A program made the translations under genes and the position numbers. 64,000 nucleotides of DNA from Pleurostoma richardsiae. Taxonomy: Eukaryota > Ascomycota > Sordariomycetes > Calosphaeriales > Pleurostomataceae. The stretch lies in the NCBI GenBank assembly GCA_030052745.1, contig JANBVO010000003.1:744001-808000 (forward strand), given 5' to 3'. Positions 37,638 through 47,938 of the stretch are shown here, one piece after another. The notes under the pieces are model-generated. The model was not told the origin of the DNA. It was given only the letters and a program-made list of their open reading frames with translations, and made no database searches. Numbering within the stretch: the stretch's first letter is position 1; every line of letters begins with the position of its first letter.

Positions 37638-37712
37638 TCTTGCTTGCATGCATGCATGCGGCCTTGCGGTGTGCTGTCCCGTATGTACGGAGTACCTACA
37701 TACATACATGCA
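37638..37712. repeat. Short tandem repeats (GCAT)n and (TACA)n
   Basis: A run of GCATGCATGCATGC is followed, about 45 bases later, by TACATACATACATG. Both are simple tetranucleotide repeats in the region before the 232-aa protein gene. Confidence 0.55.
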
Positions 37713-37929
37713 AGGCACCACCGCCGGATTGGCCGGCTTGTCAGGAACTCTTGATTTCTACACTCCGGTATATGAACATCGGCTGCCCCTCTCGGCCTGT
37801 TCGCCTCTGCTCAGCCTTTGAAGTCTATCTCCCGATCTGAAGCAGCAAGGCCGCTCACTCATCAGGTGACACGAGAGGTTTCATTCTGTCCCTTCTACCC
37901 TCTCTGTCTACCACGCCGCCACCCTCACC

Positions 37930-38628
37930 ATGTTGTGCTCAACCGGCCAGCGCATACTCAACCGGGTTCGGAGCCACAAGAAGCTGCAAGCGAGTGGCTC
38001 CGACTCGTCATCACACAAGAGGCAGGACAGCCTCTCGAGCTCCGGCTCTAGACCCTCAACAGACTCCGATTGCCACAGGAGTCACTATCCGACGCTTGAA
38101 TGGGATCCCCTCAAGCTCAACCCGCCCGTCTCGGCAACGCACATCACTCCGAGGGCGGTACCACCACACCACGCCAGCTTCCGCGAGCGCACGCTGCGCA
38201 ATAAGCGGTCCTACGCCGGCCACGAGCTCCAGCAGGGTCGGCGGCATTACCAGAGCGACTCGACCGGGTCTGCGCTGGAGATTCACGACGGCTTCGACTT
38301 TGGCTTCGCGAAGGAGCAGGCCATCCAGTCCGTGCTGGACAGGAACCGGGACGGGGCGGTGCACCTGGCGGGCGGCTGGCCGTCGCCGGCGTCCAGCACT
38401 TCCAGCTCGGATTGGCACGATGACTACGAGGACGACGACGGGGCGCGGCCTCAGAGCTCGTGGAGCGAGGCGTCGTCCCCCTCGCCGCGGAGGAGGCCGC
38501 AGCCCGGGCCCTTCGACGGCCCGGACTACTTCCTGAAGCGAGGCGGCTGGAAGCGGCGCGGCATCGTCTTCGGCGGCCAGGTCGACGAGGTATACGTCCG
38601 AGACGACGACGCCTTCGATCTGGAGTGA
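37930..38628 (+). CDS. Hypothetical protein, 232 aa, low complexity
   Basis: A single uninterrupted frame from ATG at 37930 encodes 232 aa. I do not recognise the family. The N-terminal 60 residues are Ser/Arg/Lys-rich. The middle has a charged stretch (HASFRERTLRNKRSY) and a short Gly/Phe/Ala motif (GFDFGFAKEQAIQSVLDRNRDGAVHLAGGW) that looks like the structured core. The end is Asp/Ser/Pro-rich and closes with YFLKRGGWKRRGIVFGGQVDEVYVRDDDAFDLE, which looks conserved rather than random. The 5' flank (37800-37929) has CT-rich promoter-like sequence and the ATG context CACCATGT is good. Antisense frames over the same DNA are shadows of its biased codons. No membrane segment or signal peptide is visible. 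Confidence 0.7.
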   Translation: MLCSTGQRILNRVRSHKKLQASGSDSSSHKRQDSLSSSGSRPSTDSDCHRSHYPTLEWDPLKLNPPVSATHITPRAVPPHHASFRERTLRNKRSYAGHELQQGRRHYQSDSTGSALEIHDGFDFGFAKEQAIQSVLDRNRDGAVHLAGGWPSPASSTSSSDWHDDYEDDDGARPQSSWSEASSPSPRRRPQPGPFDGPDYFLKRGGWKRRGIVFGGQVDEVYVRDDDAFDLE

Positions 38629-39684
38629 TCTTCCTGGTGAAGATCTGATTAAACTACACCTCATCACCATCACTACTCTCCAACTACTACACGGCTTTGA
38701 ACCATCTTCTTGGGTTTACTAAGCGAGGCGTTTTCCGGACCCTCCGTGGGGCGTCACAATGGCTGTGCTTTTTCCTTGTTTTTTTTCTTTTATTTTCCGG
38801 GAGGCTTAAATTCTAACAATGGGCCTGGGACAATGTGCCCGAATGGTTTTTTTTTTTGCTCGGCGAGCGCGGCAATGACGGCAAATGTCTTTCACATCGA
38901 GACATCCGGCGTTCCGGTGATTATTCAGACGCGACAACGCGTACTGAGTAGGTAGATACCTAGGTAGCAACACGACTACGGAAGAAACAACTCTAATTTC
39001 TCCAGAAGATCATTCTTCCTTCTCCCTTGCTTCGTCGGCCCGCGTGTTGCGTGCATCATCGACCTGGTCCACAGTGCGGTCACTGCGGTGTGGCCGCCTC
39101 GTGGGCCTCCATCCCTTGGCTCGTTGCACCGCCCCATTCGCCAGAGCCTACACCGCACCACGCTGACATTCTACACGTGTAGAAGGCAAATATAGCTCCA
39201 GCGACGGGGTCCTACGCGCAATGGCCCTTACCCAGCGTCATAGCCCTCGTGCCGCTGTGGGTCGGCTGTCGTCACGCTCATTGATAAGCCCCGGATCGTC
39301 CTCACCGCTCGGCTCCCTTGACGATCAGCCTGGGAGAACGCGCCTCGCCAAGCGCGCAGTCCGAGACCGAGGCGGCGATAACTGCATGCCCGAAGCGGGT
39401 GAGGCATACAAAGGCCGGTCTCCTGGAGGATTCCAACGGATAGCGGCGACCTGCCTCCCAGGCTTTGGGCAATGATCAAGACGACAATACCGGCACAGCA
39501 GAATGGAAGGGAGAGCCTGTGCGACGCTCTCGCTTCTAGAAAATGTAAGACCAGATCATCTCAGTGTATATTTGCTCCTAAGGACGCTATCCCATGACAT
39601 ACACGATGATACGTCACGGCAACCGGGGGCGAATAACATCGTCAAGCCTCGAGCCGGCACTCACCTCCCCCCTGAGAACGCGGA
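38629..39684. other. Convergent intergenic region
   Basis: About 1.06 kb between the 232-aa gene (+) and the beta-galactosidase gene (-). It contains short T runs (near 38780 and 38846) and the palindrome TACCTAGGTA (38957-38966). No gene is supportable. Confidence 0.45.
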
Positions 39685-42600
39685 TCAATACGCGCCCTCC
39701 CTCGCGCTCCAAGCCGGCGAGTTCACGACCACCACCTTCTCCCTCCCCGTCAGCACCGGCCGTCCCGCCACCAGCTCCAGCCCCGGCACCTTCGCCCCTC
39801 CCGCCTCCAGCGCCCACACTACCAGGCCCAGCCAGTTCGTCCCCTTGTAGTCCAGCACCCCCTCCGGCACCGGGAACGCCGTCTGCGGGCCCACGTTGCT
39901 GGTGTACCGCCCGAACTGCCACCCGTTGACGAACAGCAGCGCGCGGTACGCGCCACCCGCGGCCTCGGTGTCGTTGGTGAAGACGAAGGACAGCGGGACG
40001 TCGTACGCGTCCGAGGGCAGGTCGAGCGGGAGCTCGGCCGTATAGTAGGCGACGCCGGCGGAGGGGATGCCTTCGTAGGGAGACGTCCCCGTGGCGAACA
40101 GCCCGGTGTCGTTGACGGGCGGCGACGGCTGGTGGTAGCCCATGCGCTCGACGAAGAGCCCGCCCTCGTTGAGGGGCCCGCGCACGCGGTCTGCGTAGTC
40201 CTCTCCGCCAAGGTTGCCCGTGATCTTCCACGTCAGGGGCGTTACCGTTCCATTGGGTGAGGTCAAGGCGTAGTCCAGGATTCCCCGGGGAGACTTCATC
40301 GTCTCATAGCCCACGCCGTTCTCGTCAAGGCCCATGTTGTCGATCAGCACGGTGAGCACGTGGGCCGCGCCGGCTTTGAGGTTCGGCAGAGTGAAGGTGG
40401 TGTTGTTGTCTTCGGCGGCGTCGATGCCGGCCCAGGAGCCGAGGAAGGTGTCATTGAGCCAGGCTGAGAAGCCGAAGGCCTGGCCGCCCTCGGTCCAGAG
40501 GCGCACACTGGTCTCGGCGCCGGAGACGGAGGTGAAGTGGCCTCGCAGGAGAAGTGACCCGGTGTTGAAGCCATAGTCGGAGCCGTAGAGCGAGACTGGG
40601 GTCTCGAGGGGCACGTAGGTGTTGTTGCTTGTTGTGTGATTCGCGTCTGGCCAGGCGGAGTCGTCGTAGCCAGCCTTAATCTCGGGCAGCGAGTCGATGT
40701 AGGCCCAGTCTAGGGCTGCGAGATCCGGGATGGAGAAGGAGGGCTCTGTGTAGCTCACTCCGGCAATCCACGAGCCCAGCGAGCCGGTCTTGTGTGACAC
40801 GGCCTGCCCGTTGATTTGCAACTCTGAGACCCCTTCGGGGACGCCAATGACCTCAATAGCAGCTGTCGAGTTGAAGTCGGCTTTGACGTTGAGAACAGCA
40901 CCGTCAATTGAGATGGAGCGGACTAAATAGGGCCCCTTGATGATAAGTGAAGAAGGGCTGGATCCGGTCGGCAAGTCGGGAACCCAGTAGTCGTACGCTG
41001 AATTCCGGTCTTTGGAAGGTCAGTCAGCAAGTATTTTGGGAGAGGGGCTGCTAGACTCACCGAGGATATAGACAAACAGGTCTCCGACATGCAAGATACG
41101 CCTATCCGTGGTTGTCTGCCACTGAGCGATCACGGTGCTGTTTGTCACCTTCGTCGTCACACCGCTGCCTTCAACAACCTTGCCTAGTGCAGACGTCTTG
41201 AAAGCTATCTCGTGCAACTCATTGGGGCCACCGTAGACAATAAGGACCTTCTTGTCCCCGAAGTCTTTCCACGTGAAAATCTCGGCAGTGGAGTAGAGCA
41301 CAGTGGCATCACCGACGGGGTAGTCCGTGACGTGGACCTTGGAGTCACGGCCGTTGAGACTCAGAGAACCGCCGAGCTGCGGAATTGTCAGGTTGCCCGC
41401 GGATGTCGGGAGTGACAGCGTATAGCTCGTAGAGCTTAATGAGGCGTAGTCCGTGTGCCGGACGATGAAGAAGGAGCCGTTGGTGCCGATCACAGGGGTG
41501 ACTGAGATGTCAGGGCTAGACGCATATAGGGATGCCGAGAGATTGCCAGGTACGGCGGTTAGGTAGCCAGGGGACACCTTGAGGAACTGAGCCTCGAGCT
41601 TGAGCTCTGAGTATTTCTCTCGATCGATAGTGCGGTCTTCACTGATTGACTATCTACGATGTAAGTCGATGGTTTCACTCATAATTGCCGACTGGGAGAA
41701 CATACAGCGCCATAGTCATACGAAGTGTAGCCACCTGGATGTCCTATATTGCCCCAGTTCGTTCCGCCGAAGATCTATTCTCAGCGTTAGCTAGCGTTGC
41801 CTTTCATTCAGCAGCATGTACTTACCATATACACGCTGAATATGGTCACGCCCGCTGCAAAATTGTTCTTGTAGAACACTCTCTCAAACTCGTTGTTCAA
41901 AAGTATAGCGCATTTGTCGAAGCCGAGCCCTCCAGGAGGATCGAAAGACCCTCCCTGGACGCCTTGTCAGTAATCATACTTCCTACGAGGCTACTTAGTA
42001 GCTTAACTCACTTGGAACTACAACAGGTTAGCTTTCTGTGTTAGTCGGGTGTTAGAAGGAGGCGACAAACTTCAACTAGCGAGTAAGGGGTCGTCGGGCT
42101 CTGGGCCAAGTGGTTGGCACGGTAGGTCGTGGACAGGTAGTTCGCCGGCCAAGTGTAAGGGTTCGCACAGTCGAAGCCCAGGGGATAACCATCATGGCCC
42201 TAGACATGTTTAGCTTTATTGGCTGCCATGCTCCGCGAAGGACGGCCTACGTATATGTCAACTTCGCCCTCGCCAGTACCGGGGGCGTTGTGCCCGGCCG
42301 CATAAGCATCATTGCTGATCAGAGGTACGACGATGCCCGCGTTCCGCAGCTGGTCCTCGACGTATTGCATGTACGCTGGGTCCGGGAATAGGGTATCGTA
42401 CGCATAGGTGTACTCATTCTCCGGCTGAACCAGAATGACAGGGCCGCCGTTCGTAATCTGGGCCTTGGCGATGATGCTGCCAATGTTTGCCATATAACTG
42501 GTTGCCTCTTGTGAGCGTCCTAGCATAACTCAGGGGGGAGGGGAAAGCGAGCGTACTTGTCCGTCGCGGCGAGGTAGTCCGGGGCCGAGGTTCGCAGTTT

Positions 42601-43119
42601 CCCCTTAACTCGCTGGAGCCATCCAGGGAAACCTCCTCCTGTAGCCTCCGCATCTGATCTGTGTTAGTGGCCCCGCCGGACACGGAGGACTCTCGGCGAA
42701 GACCTACTTATGTACGGCCCTGGCCGGGCAGTGAGGTAGATGCCGGCCTCTTTCGCCGCCTCGAAGAACGGCTCCAGGTCGAATACCCCCTCGGCGGTAA
42801 AGTTACCCGGCTTGCCCTCCACGGAGCCCCAGTGGACGTAGAACGAAACCGTGTTGAGGCCGAGGGCCTTGATCTTCTGGAAGACGTCCAACCACAGGGA
42901 CGGCACGGGTAGCCGGAAGGGGTGAAACTCGCCGCTGAAGATCATGAGCCTCTCACCGTTGATGAAGAGGGAGTACTCGTCGAAGGTCACGACGTCCTGC
43001 AGCAGAGCCCGCTTCTCTGGGCCGCCCCTGATCAAGGCGTGCGGGCGGCCACCCATAGTCAGAGCACTACAGCCCCGGAGGGCTAAGGACGCGAGCACGA
43101 CGCCGTCCAGGAGCTTCAT
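39685..43119 (-). CDS. Secreted GH35 beta-galactosidase with a 6-nt microexon
   Basis: Nine exons (43119-42708, 42653-42557, 42497-42251, 42199-42071, 42017-42012, 41954-41826, 41774-41706, 41649-41061, 41009-39685) give exactly 1000 aa, typical of fungal GH35 enzymes that cleave terminal beta-galactosides from lactose and plant-wall galactans. A signal peptide-like start ([17 protein letters not shown]) is followed by the TIM barrel: [28 protein letters not shown] with acid/base Glu198, and SLVEFQGGSFDP with nucleophile Glu295. Next come [22 protein letters not shown] and the beta-rich domains. Glu295 is the last codon of exon 4; FQ is encoded alone by the 6-nt exon. The ATG at 43119 was chosen as the first true ATG in the frame. 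Which GH35 paralogue (LacA-E) this is remains open. Confidence 0.9.
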
Positions 43120-43979
43120 GGTGAACAAAGCCGGAGACGGTTCACCGCGGAAATGGTATTATCAGGAGAGCAACACTGCCTGTCGGAAGCTCCGGCGGCA
43201 TGCCAGTCAGGGCAATGAGCGCTGCTCCTGGGATGATCCCATCCTAATATACCTACCTTCCTCACCTACCTTACAAATCGGGGTACTACCTCCTCCAAGA
43301 CGGCAATAACACGAAAATTGGAAATAGCATCAAGCAGGAGGGTGCCATTATGCCAGGTCGCGGTTGTTCGCGGCACATCACGATGTCGCATCCGACGATA
43401 AAGCGACATGCCGTGGTTCGTGGAATCATTTATCCCATTATCCACATATGCGCATCCCTGAAGGTGCTGCAGACAAGCTTCCAGGAAAAGCGGGCTAATG
43501 TAAGGTTCAATTGCAAGCCGACACTGCATTATGTCGGTTTCTGCATGTCGATCGCCGTGCTCGGTCCGCCTCGGACCATCATAAACTGCAGGCCGAAGAA
43601 GGAATGTCGACTTCCCCGAGGCCTCTGCCGTACGCCTCCGCATGATGTGATAAGTGAGGGGGCGTAAGGAGTGGTTGCTATTGAATCCTTTGCGGGCAAA
43701 ACTCGCACTCCGATGAGCTCGTAGAGATGTTGTCTGACATGAAGCTATCGCCAAGCTCAATACTGTGGTCTAGAGGATACACGCATGTAGCTTTCAGGTA
43801 GTGGGATACCATGTGACAGTGCTCGCGATTTAAGCTTATTGCTCTTGCAGATGTGTCCGACCCCTTTTTAACCTCGTGGTCTTGTCCGTAGGATCAATCA
43901 CCTGGACCGCCTGCGCTCTACTGGTGTGGCCGACATGAACATCCGGTGATGCCTCACTATGCAGTCGCTTTATACGACG
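43120..43979. other. Spacer upstream of the beta-galactosidase gene
   Basis: 860 bases: the promoter of the GH35 gene next to its start, and the 3' flank of the amidohydrolase gene. Frames such as 43266-43760 (-) have no domain and I do not call them. Confidence 0.45.
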
Positions 43980-45392
43980 CTACACAGCGGTCCAGCCGCT
44001 ACTATCCTCTGACTTCGTTTCCGGCTCCTCAGCATCCGGCCACTTGTGCTCCGCCAGCATGCCGATTGGCCGGCCGTCCCTCTTCCACACTCTCCCGTCC
44101 TTCATGACGAAACTCACCTTCCGCAGAGCACGCGCATCCTCCCGAGGGTCCGCGTCCAGTGCGATGATATCCGCCCGACTGCCCTTCTCAAACCACCCGA
44201 ACCGGAAACCACACTGGTCGCCTCCGCACGCCTCCCAGCCCGCCACCATGCAGGCCTCCAGGACATCCTCGATCGGAATCCCTGCCTCCCGCATGAGCTC
44301 CATCTCGCGGACGCCCTCCCCGTGTGGAAACGCCCCCGTATCGCCGCCCGCCGCGAGCCGCACGCCCATGTCGTACGCCCTCTTAGTGCGCCCCAGGATC
44401 CGCGGCAGGTCGCCCTTGGCTAGGTGTGCAAACACCGCCAGCGTCGGCACGAAGATCGTCCCCTGCTTCACCATCTCGGCGAACACCTCGTCCGTCGAGT
44501 CCTGGCCGTGCTCGACGGACGTGACGCCCGCCCGCGCCGCCATCAGCGCCGCCTTCGCCGACCCGGCGTGCGCGGCGACCGGCAGCTCCGAGAGCCGCGC
44601 CTCGGCCACGATGGCGTCCATCTCCTCCTGCGAGAAGAGCGGGACCTGCGGGTTCGGGTTGGCCGGGGGGAACTCGATGCTCTGCCCCTTGACGTGCGGC
44701 GGCAGCTGCGGGAACCGCTGGATCTTGCGCCGGTAATCGGCGTAGAACTTGATGATGTCCGCGCCGTCCCCGACGCGCCGGCGCACCGCCCGGCGTACCC
44801 CCACCGGCCCGTCGTCGGCATCCGAGGCCCGCGGCAGGACGAGCCCGGACTGCTGGCTCTCGGAGCGGATGGCGTAGGAGGAGGTGGAGGCCAGGGCGTG
44901 CGTGGCGACGAAGAGGCGGGGGCCGGGGATGAGGCCGCGATTGATGCAGTCGCGTAAATTGGCATCGAAGTTCTGCATAGCTTCTGTGCCGAGGTCGCGG
45001 TAGGTCGTGTAACCGGAAAGCAGCGCCTCTCGGACGTGGTTAGTGGCGCGGACCGTCCGCTCGATGATGGACTCGTCGCGCATCTGCTCAGTGGAGGAGC
45101 GCTCGCTGGAAGGCATTGTCAGAGATCCGCGTCTAATTCGTAGACCGTGTAGGATGCTTCACCTGTAGGAATGGAGGAAGACATGAGTGTGGCTGTCCAC
45201 GAAGCCGGGCATCACCACCTTCCCACGAAGGTCGATGTCATTGCGGCCGATCTCATCGTCCGACTTCCTGACGTAGACATCGCTTATGGCGCCCTGGGCG
45301 CAGTCGATTGTTATTGACACATTCTTGACGAACTCCTTCTTTTGGGGGTCGAAGAGGAGCGACGAGTGGATTGCAATTAGTTTTCGACCCAT
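43980..45392 (-). CDS. Metal-dependent amidohydrolase (imidazolonepropionase/ochratoxinase-like)
   Basis: Two exons (45392-45163 and 45105-43980, intron 57 nt with branch CTGAC) encode about 451 aa. The protein is an amidohydrolase-superfamily hydrolase with the full metal-site set: HTH at 68-70 after MPGFVDS, the Lys in DIIKFYADY expected to be carbamylated, His in VAAHAGS, His in TSVEHGQD, and the catalytic Asp in AGGDTGAF. The N- and C-terminal strands (RKLIAIHSSLLFD..., SRADIIALDADP) form the small beta domain. Closest known types are imidazolonepropionase-like and Xaa-Pro/ochratoxin-type amidohydrolases that cut amide bonds. The substrate cannot be read from sequence. There is no signal peptide, so it is probably cytosolic. 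The ATG at 45392 was chosen because upstream codons lack a start and this one gives the usual N-terminus. Confidence 0.88.
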
Positions 45393-46215
45393 TTCCACCA
45401 GGCCGCGAGGTATCACTTAGAGAGAAGATGTTGGATTGAGTTGGTGAAATGCTAGACTTGCCGTCGAGTTATGATGTTGCGCCCATCACCGGCGCCAAGC
45501 CCGCTTTGGAAGCTCAGTAAACAGCGGTGCGTACGCACACTTGCAACATCTGCTGTGACGCGGCTCTACCACTGTCGCCAGCCCATAACATTGGTAACGT
45601 CTTCGTCTACAAGTTTATAAGTGTTACAATTCACACTACATTTTTCGTGCTATTGGAAATATACCTGGAGAAGCGACATTCTGTAGCTTACTAGGCCATC
45701 GCCGATCAGCCGTGCATATCTAGAGGCAAGTCAAATAGTCAGATGGGTAAGTTAGAAGGATAGAGAGGTTAGAGAACAGGTGAGTCAGAAGGACAAGTTT
45801 GATTAGGAGAATAGGCTGGCTCATAGGTAAGGTAGATGTTTGCATGTCTAACGTGGCAGAGATATGTCCCTCTGACAAGAGTCACTCTGCGTAGGCCGTT
45901 ACCAGCGAGCGTCATTCCTTTGTAAGAGTAGGCATCAATCGTATTGTCTATCTATCTAGCTAGGCAGACATGCAACCCGTCCTGCTTCATATGGGAAGTT
46001 TTCGGCTGTAGGTAGCAGCCTGCAATGCCCGGCATTCAGCATCAACAGTCCCGATGCCATGTTAGAGGTTAAGCCATCTAGGGACAAGCCCTTTAAACCA
46101 TTTAGACGTCTCCTTCAGACCCAAGACGTTCAAACTTATCATGAAGCGGTGAGCAAGAAGCAACAGATTCAGTCCTCCATCAGCCTTCAAAAGCCCCGAC
46201 GCAACGACGTCCACT
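45393..46215. other. Intergenic spacer
   Basis: About 820 bases holding the amidohydrolase promoter and the 3' flank of the 231-aa gene. Between roughly 45720 and 45960 it is AG-rich with loose repeats of GGTAAG/TAGA-like words. No gene is seen. Confidence 0.4.
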
Positions 46216-46911
46216 TCAGTAATCATTCGAAAGATAGCGGCGGAAGTCGTCCATCACCTCCCGACAGTAGTCGTAAGGGTTACAGACGGTGTCCTCCAGG
46301 CGGTCCTTCAGTTCGTCTCCCGACAGCGTACCAGCCAGGTAGTCGCTCACGTCAGTGTCAAGATTGCCCGGGAGGGGCTCATCAGAGCCTCGGTTGGCGA
46401 GCTTCTTAATGGCCACGCCACACAGAACGAGCTGCTCCGCGTCGAGCATCTCATCACGCTTCAGCACGTCTATGCAGTCGTTGATCTCATCAAGGCTCAT
46501 GAGAATGGCTCCACAGGCGGTCAGGAGCATGTCGGCGGCATCACTGAAGGTCAGGCTCTGGTGCGGAAACTGCTGGCCGCGCTGGAGCTGAGAGTACAGC
46601 TCGCGGCAGGGGCCGGGCGGGCCTCCACCTTCGATGCTGAGCAGGGAAATGAGGCTGTCACGCATCCAGGCTGGGACCTGGCCCGCCGGGGTCTGCATCA
46701 CCGATCGGATGAACTGGCCACCGAGACCTCCAGTCATATCTCCCTCCGGTCCATACACAGCACCATCAATTCTCAGCTGTCCATCATCCTCCACGAAGAC
46801 GGCGTCCTTCTCCAGAAGACCCTTCTTCTCCAGCTCCAAGATCATCATCTGGTTGCAGATGGCGATCCGTGTCTTGCCGGTCGTGTCCTCTGGAGTGAGG
46901 GTGCCGTTCAT
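46216..46911 (-). CDS. Hypothetical acidic protein, 231 aa
   Basis: An intronless frame from ATG 46911 (context CCAAGATGA) encodes 231 aa. I do not recognise it. It is acidic and largely helical-looking: KTRIAICNQMMILELEKKGLL at the start, a Gly/Met linker (DMTGGLGGQF), then helices around SDAADMLLTACGAILMSLDEI and LVLCGVAIKKLAN, and an end (DYCREVMDDFRRYLSNDY). No signal peptide, membrane segment or metal motif is seen. The leader upstream is long and contains another small open frame (47198-47458). The next gene on the left, the amidohydrolase, is in the same direction but 0.8 kb away, so there is no hint of shared function. Confidence 0.6.
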   Translation of the reverse strand: MNGTLTPEDTTGKTRIAICNQMMILELEKKGLLEKDAVFVEDDGQLRIDGAVYGPEGDMTGGLGGQFIRSVMQTPAGQVPAWMRDSLISLLSIEGGGPPGPCRELYSQLQRGQQFPHQSLTFSDAADMLLTACGAILMSLDEINDCIDVLKRDEMLDAEQLVLCGVAIKKLANRGSDEPLPGNLDTDVSDYLAGTLSGDELKDRLEDTVCNPYDYCREVMDDFRRYLSNDY

Positions 46912-47197
46912 CTTGGCGACAGGGGGTTGCTGGATAAAGCTGCTAAGAATCTGCCCTCCGTGAAGATCGTCCTGAGTTATAGACTCGAGGAGGTTTTATC
47001 TTGGGGTTCGGGATAGGTTCTGCTGAGGAAGAAGCCTAGGAAGATGCTTTGGTTCCCAGAGCTTGGATGAAATGTTTGCCGAAGAAGATAGTAGAGTAGA
47101 GGTGAAACAAGCGACTACTCCGCGACCTTGAAAGAACTTCGATGAGATGCTGAGCCTCAAGTCTTCACACACCGTGCAGATGAGATCAGCAACGTGT

Positions 47198-47458
47198 CTA
47201 CCAACCCAGCTGCTTGGGATGGAGAAAGTGGATGGTTTGATCCTCGAGGGTATAGATGACAGTAAGTTGTGAGGGTTTTGGTGCGTAAGAGTGGACAGGT
47301 CGGACCAAGGACCTGGCAAACATTCGAGCCACTGCCGCATCCGAACCTCCTGAAGAAGACACCTGTGAGATGGTAGAAGGTTGAATCTTAAATGGGGCGG
47401 AGGAACGGAGCTTAAGAAAAGGAGCTGACGTCTCTGAGTGAAGATTCGAGGTGGTCAT
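47198..47458 (-). other. Small open frame, 86 codons, possible upstream ORF
   Basis: The frame starts at ATG 47458 and ends at 47198, 286 bases before the start of the 231-aa gene on the same strand. Its sequence is Ser/Pro-rich with a short beta-like segment (PSQLTVIYTLEDQTIHFLHP). It could be a small gene, an upstream ORF in a long leader, or chance. Nothing supports a function. Confidence 0.2.
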
Positions 47459-47938
47459 GTTAGTGAAGAGGAGACAATGGAAGGTCCCCGCCGAGGGCAG
47501 GATAATAGGAGGCGGGTATGTAACTGAGAGGGACAAAAAAGACAATAGACAGTCAAGACGGGTTGACTATTTCATTAACGGTTAGTGAAATAGCACAATA
47601 GGAGGTGTAGAATACAACAACGATGGATGAGACCGCGTGTAGAGCTAGTTGACTTGATTGACAACGGGAGTGTGAGTCCAGATTTGACAATGTAGTGAAC
47701 ACAACCTGACTGTCACATGGGGCCAGGTCCAATGCCCGAGTCCAGCCGTTTCTGGAGATGAGAAGATCTCAAAATGAACCATAGACAGCTGAGAGCCTCG
47801 AGCCCAGCAGGCCAAACCTCACAGCCTCTTGCCACAGACGAGGTATCTTACAAGGCATGCTGTGTCAATGGTCGCAATATCGCTGATATGTTCCCCCAAA
47901 GAGAACGAATATGTGCGCCCTTCCTACAGTGGTCAAGC
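47459..47938. other. Spacer without recognisable gene
   Basis: 480 bases between the F-box gene's stop codon and the small frame upstream of the 231-aa gene. It should hold the F-box gene 3' UTR. Nothing further is seen. Confidence 0.4.

Larger units (their letters stand above)
35192..37929. other. Gene-poor region with homopolymer runs and microsatellites
   Basis: 2.7 kb without a supportable gene. It contains T10 (35480-35489) and A14 (35544-35557) runs flanking a small stem (GCATCG...CGATGC), and GCATGCATGCATGC plus TACATACATACATG short tandem repeats around 37640-37712. Some open frames up to about 100 codons occur, but none has a domain, a biased codon pattern or credible splice neighbours. 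A relic of an inactive repeat cannot be excluded. Confidence 0.45.

Noticed and set aside
35192-37929. Possible transposon in the gene-poor stretch
   Set aside because: No terminal repeats, target-site duplication or transposase-like frame was found; only simple repeats support it.
38056-38673. 205-codon minus-strand frame opposite the 232-aa protein
   Set aside because: The sense protein ends in a conserved-looking segment and has a good start context, whereas the antisense product is Arg/Pro/Val low complexity.
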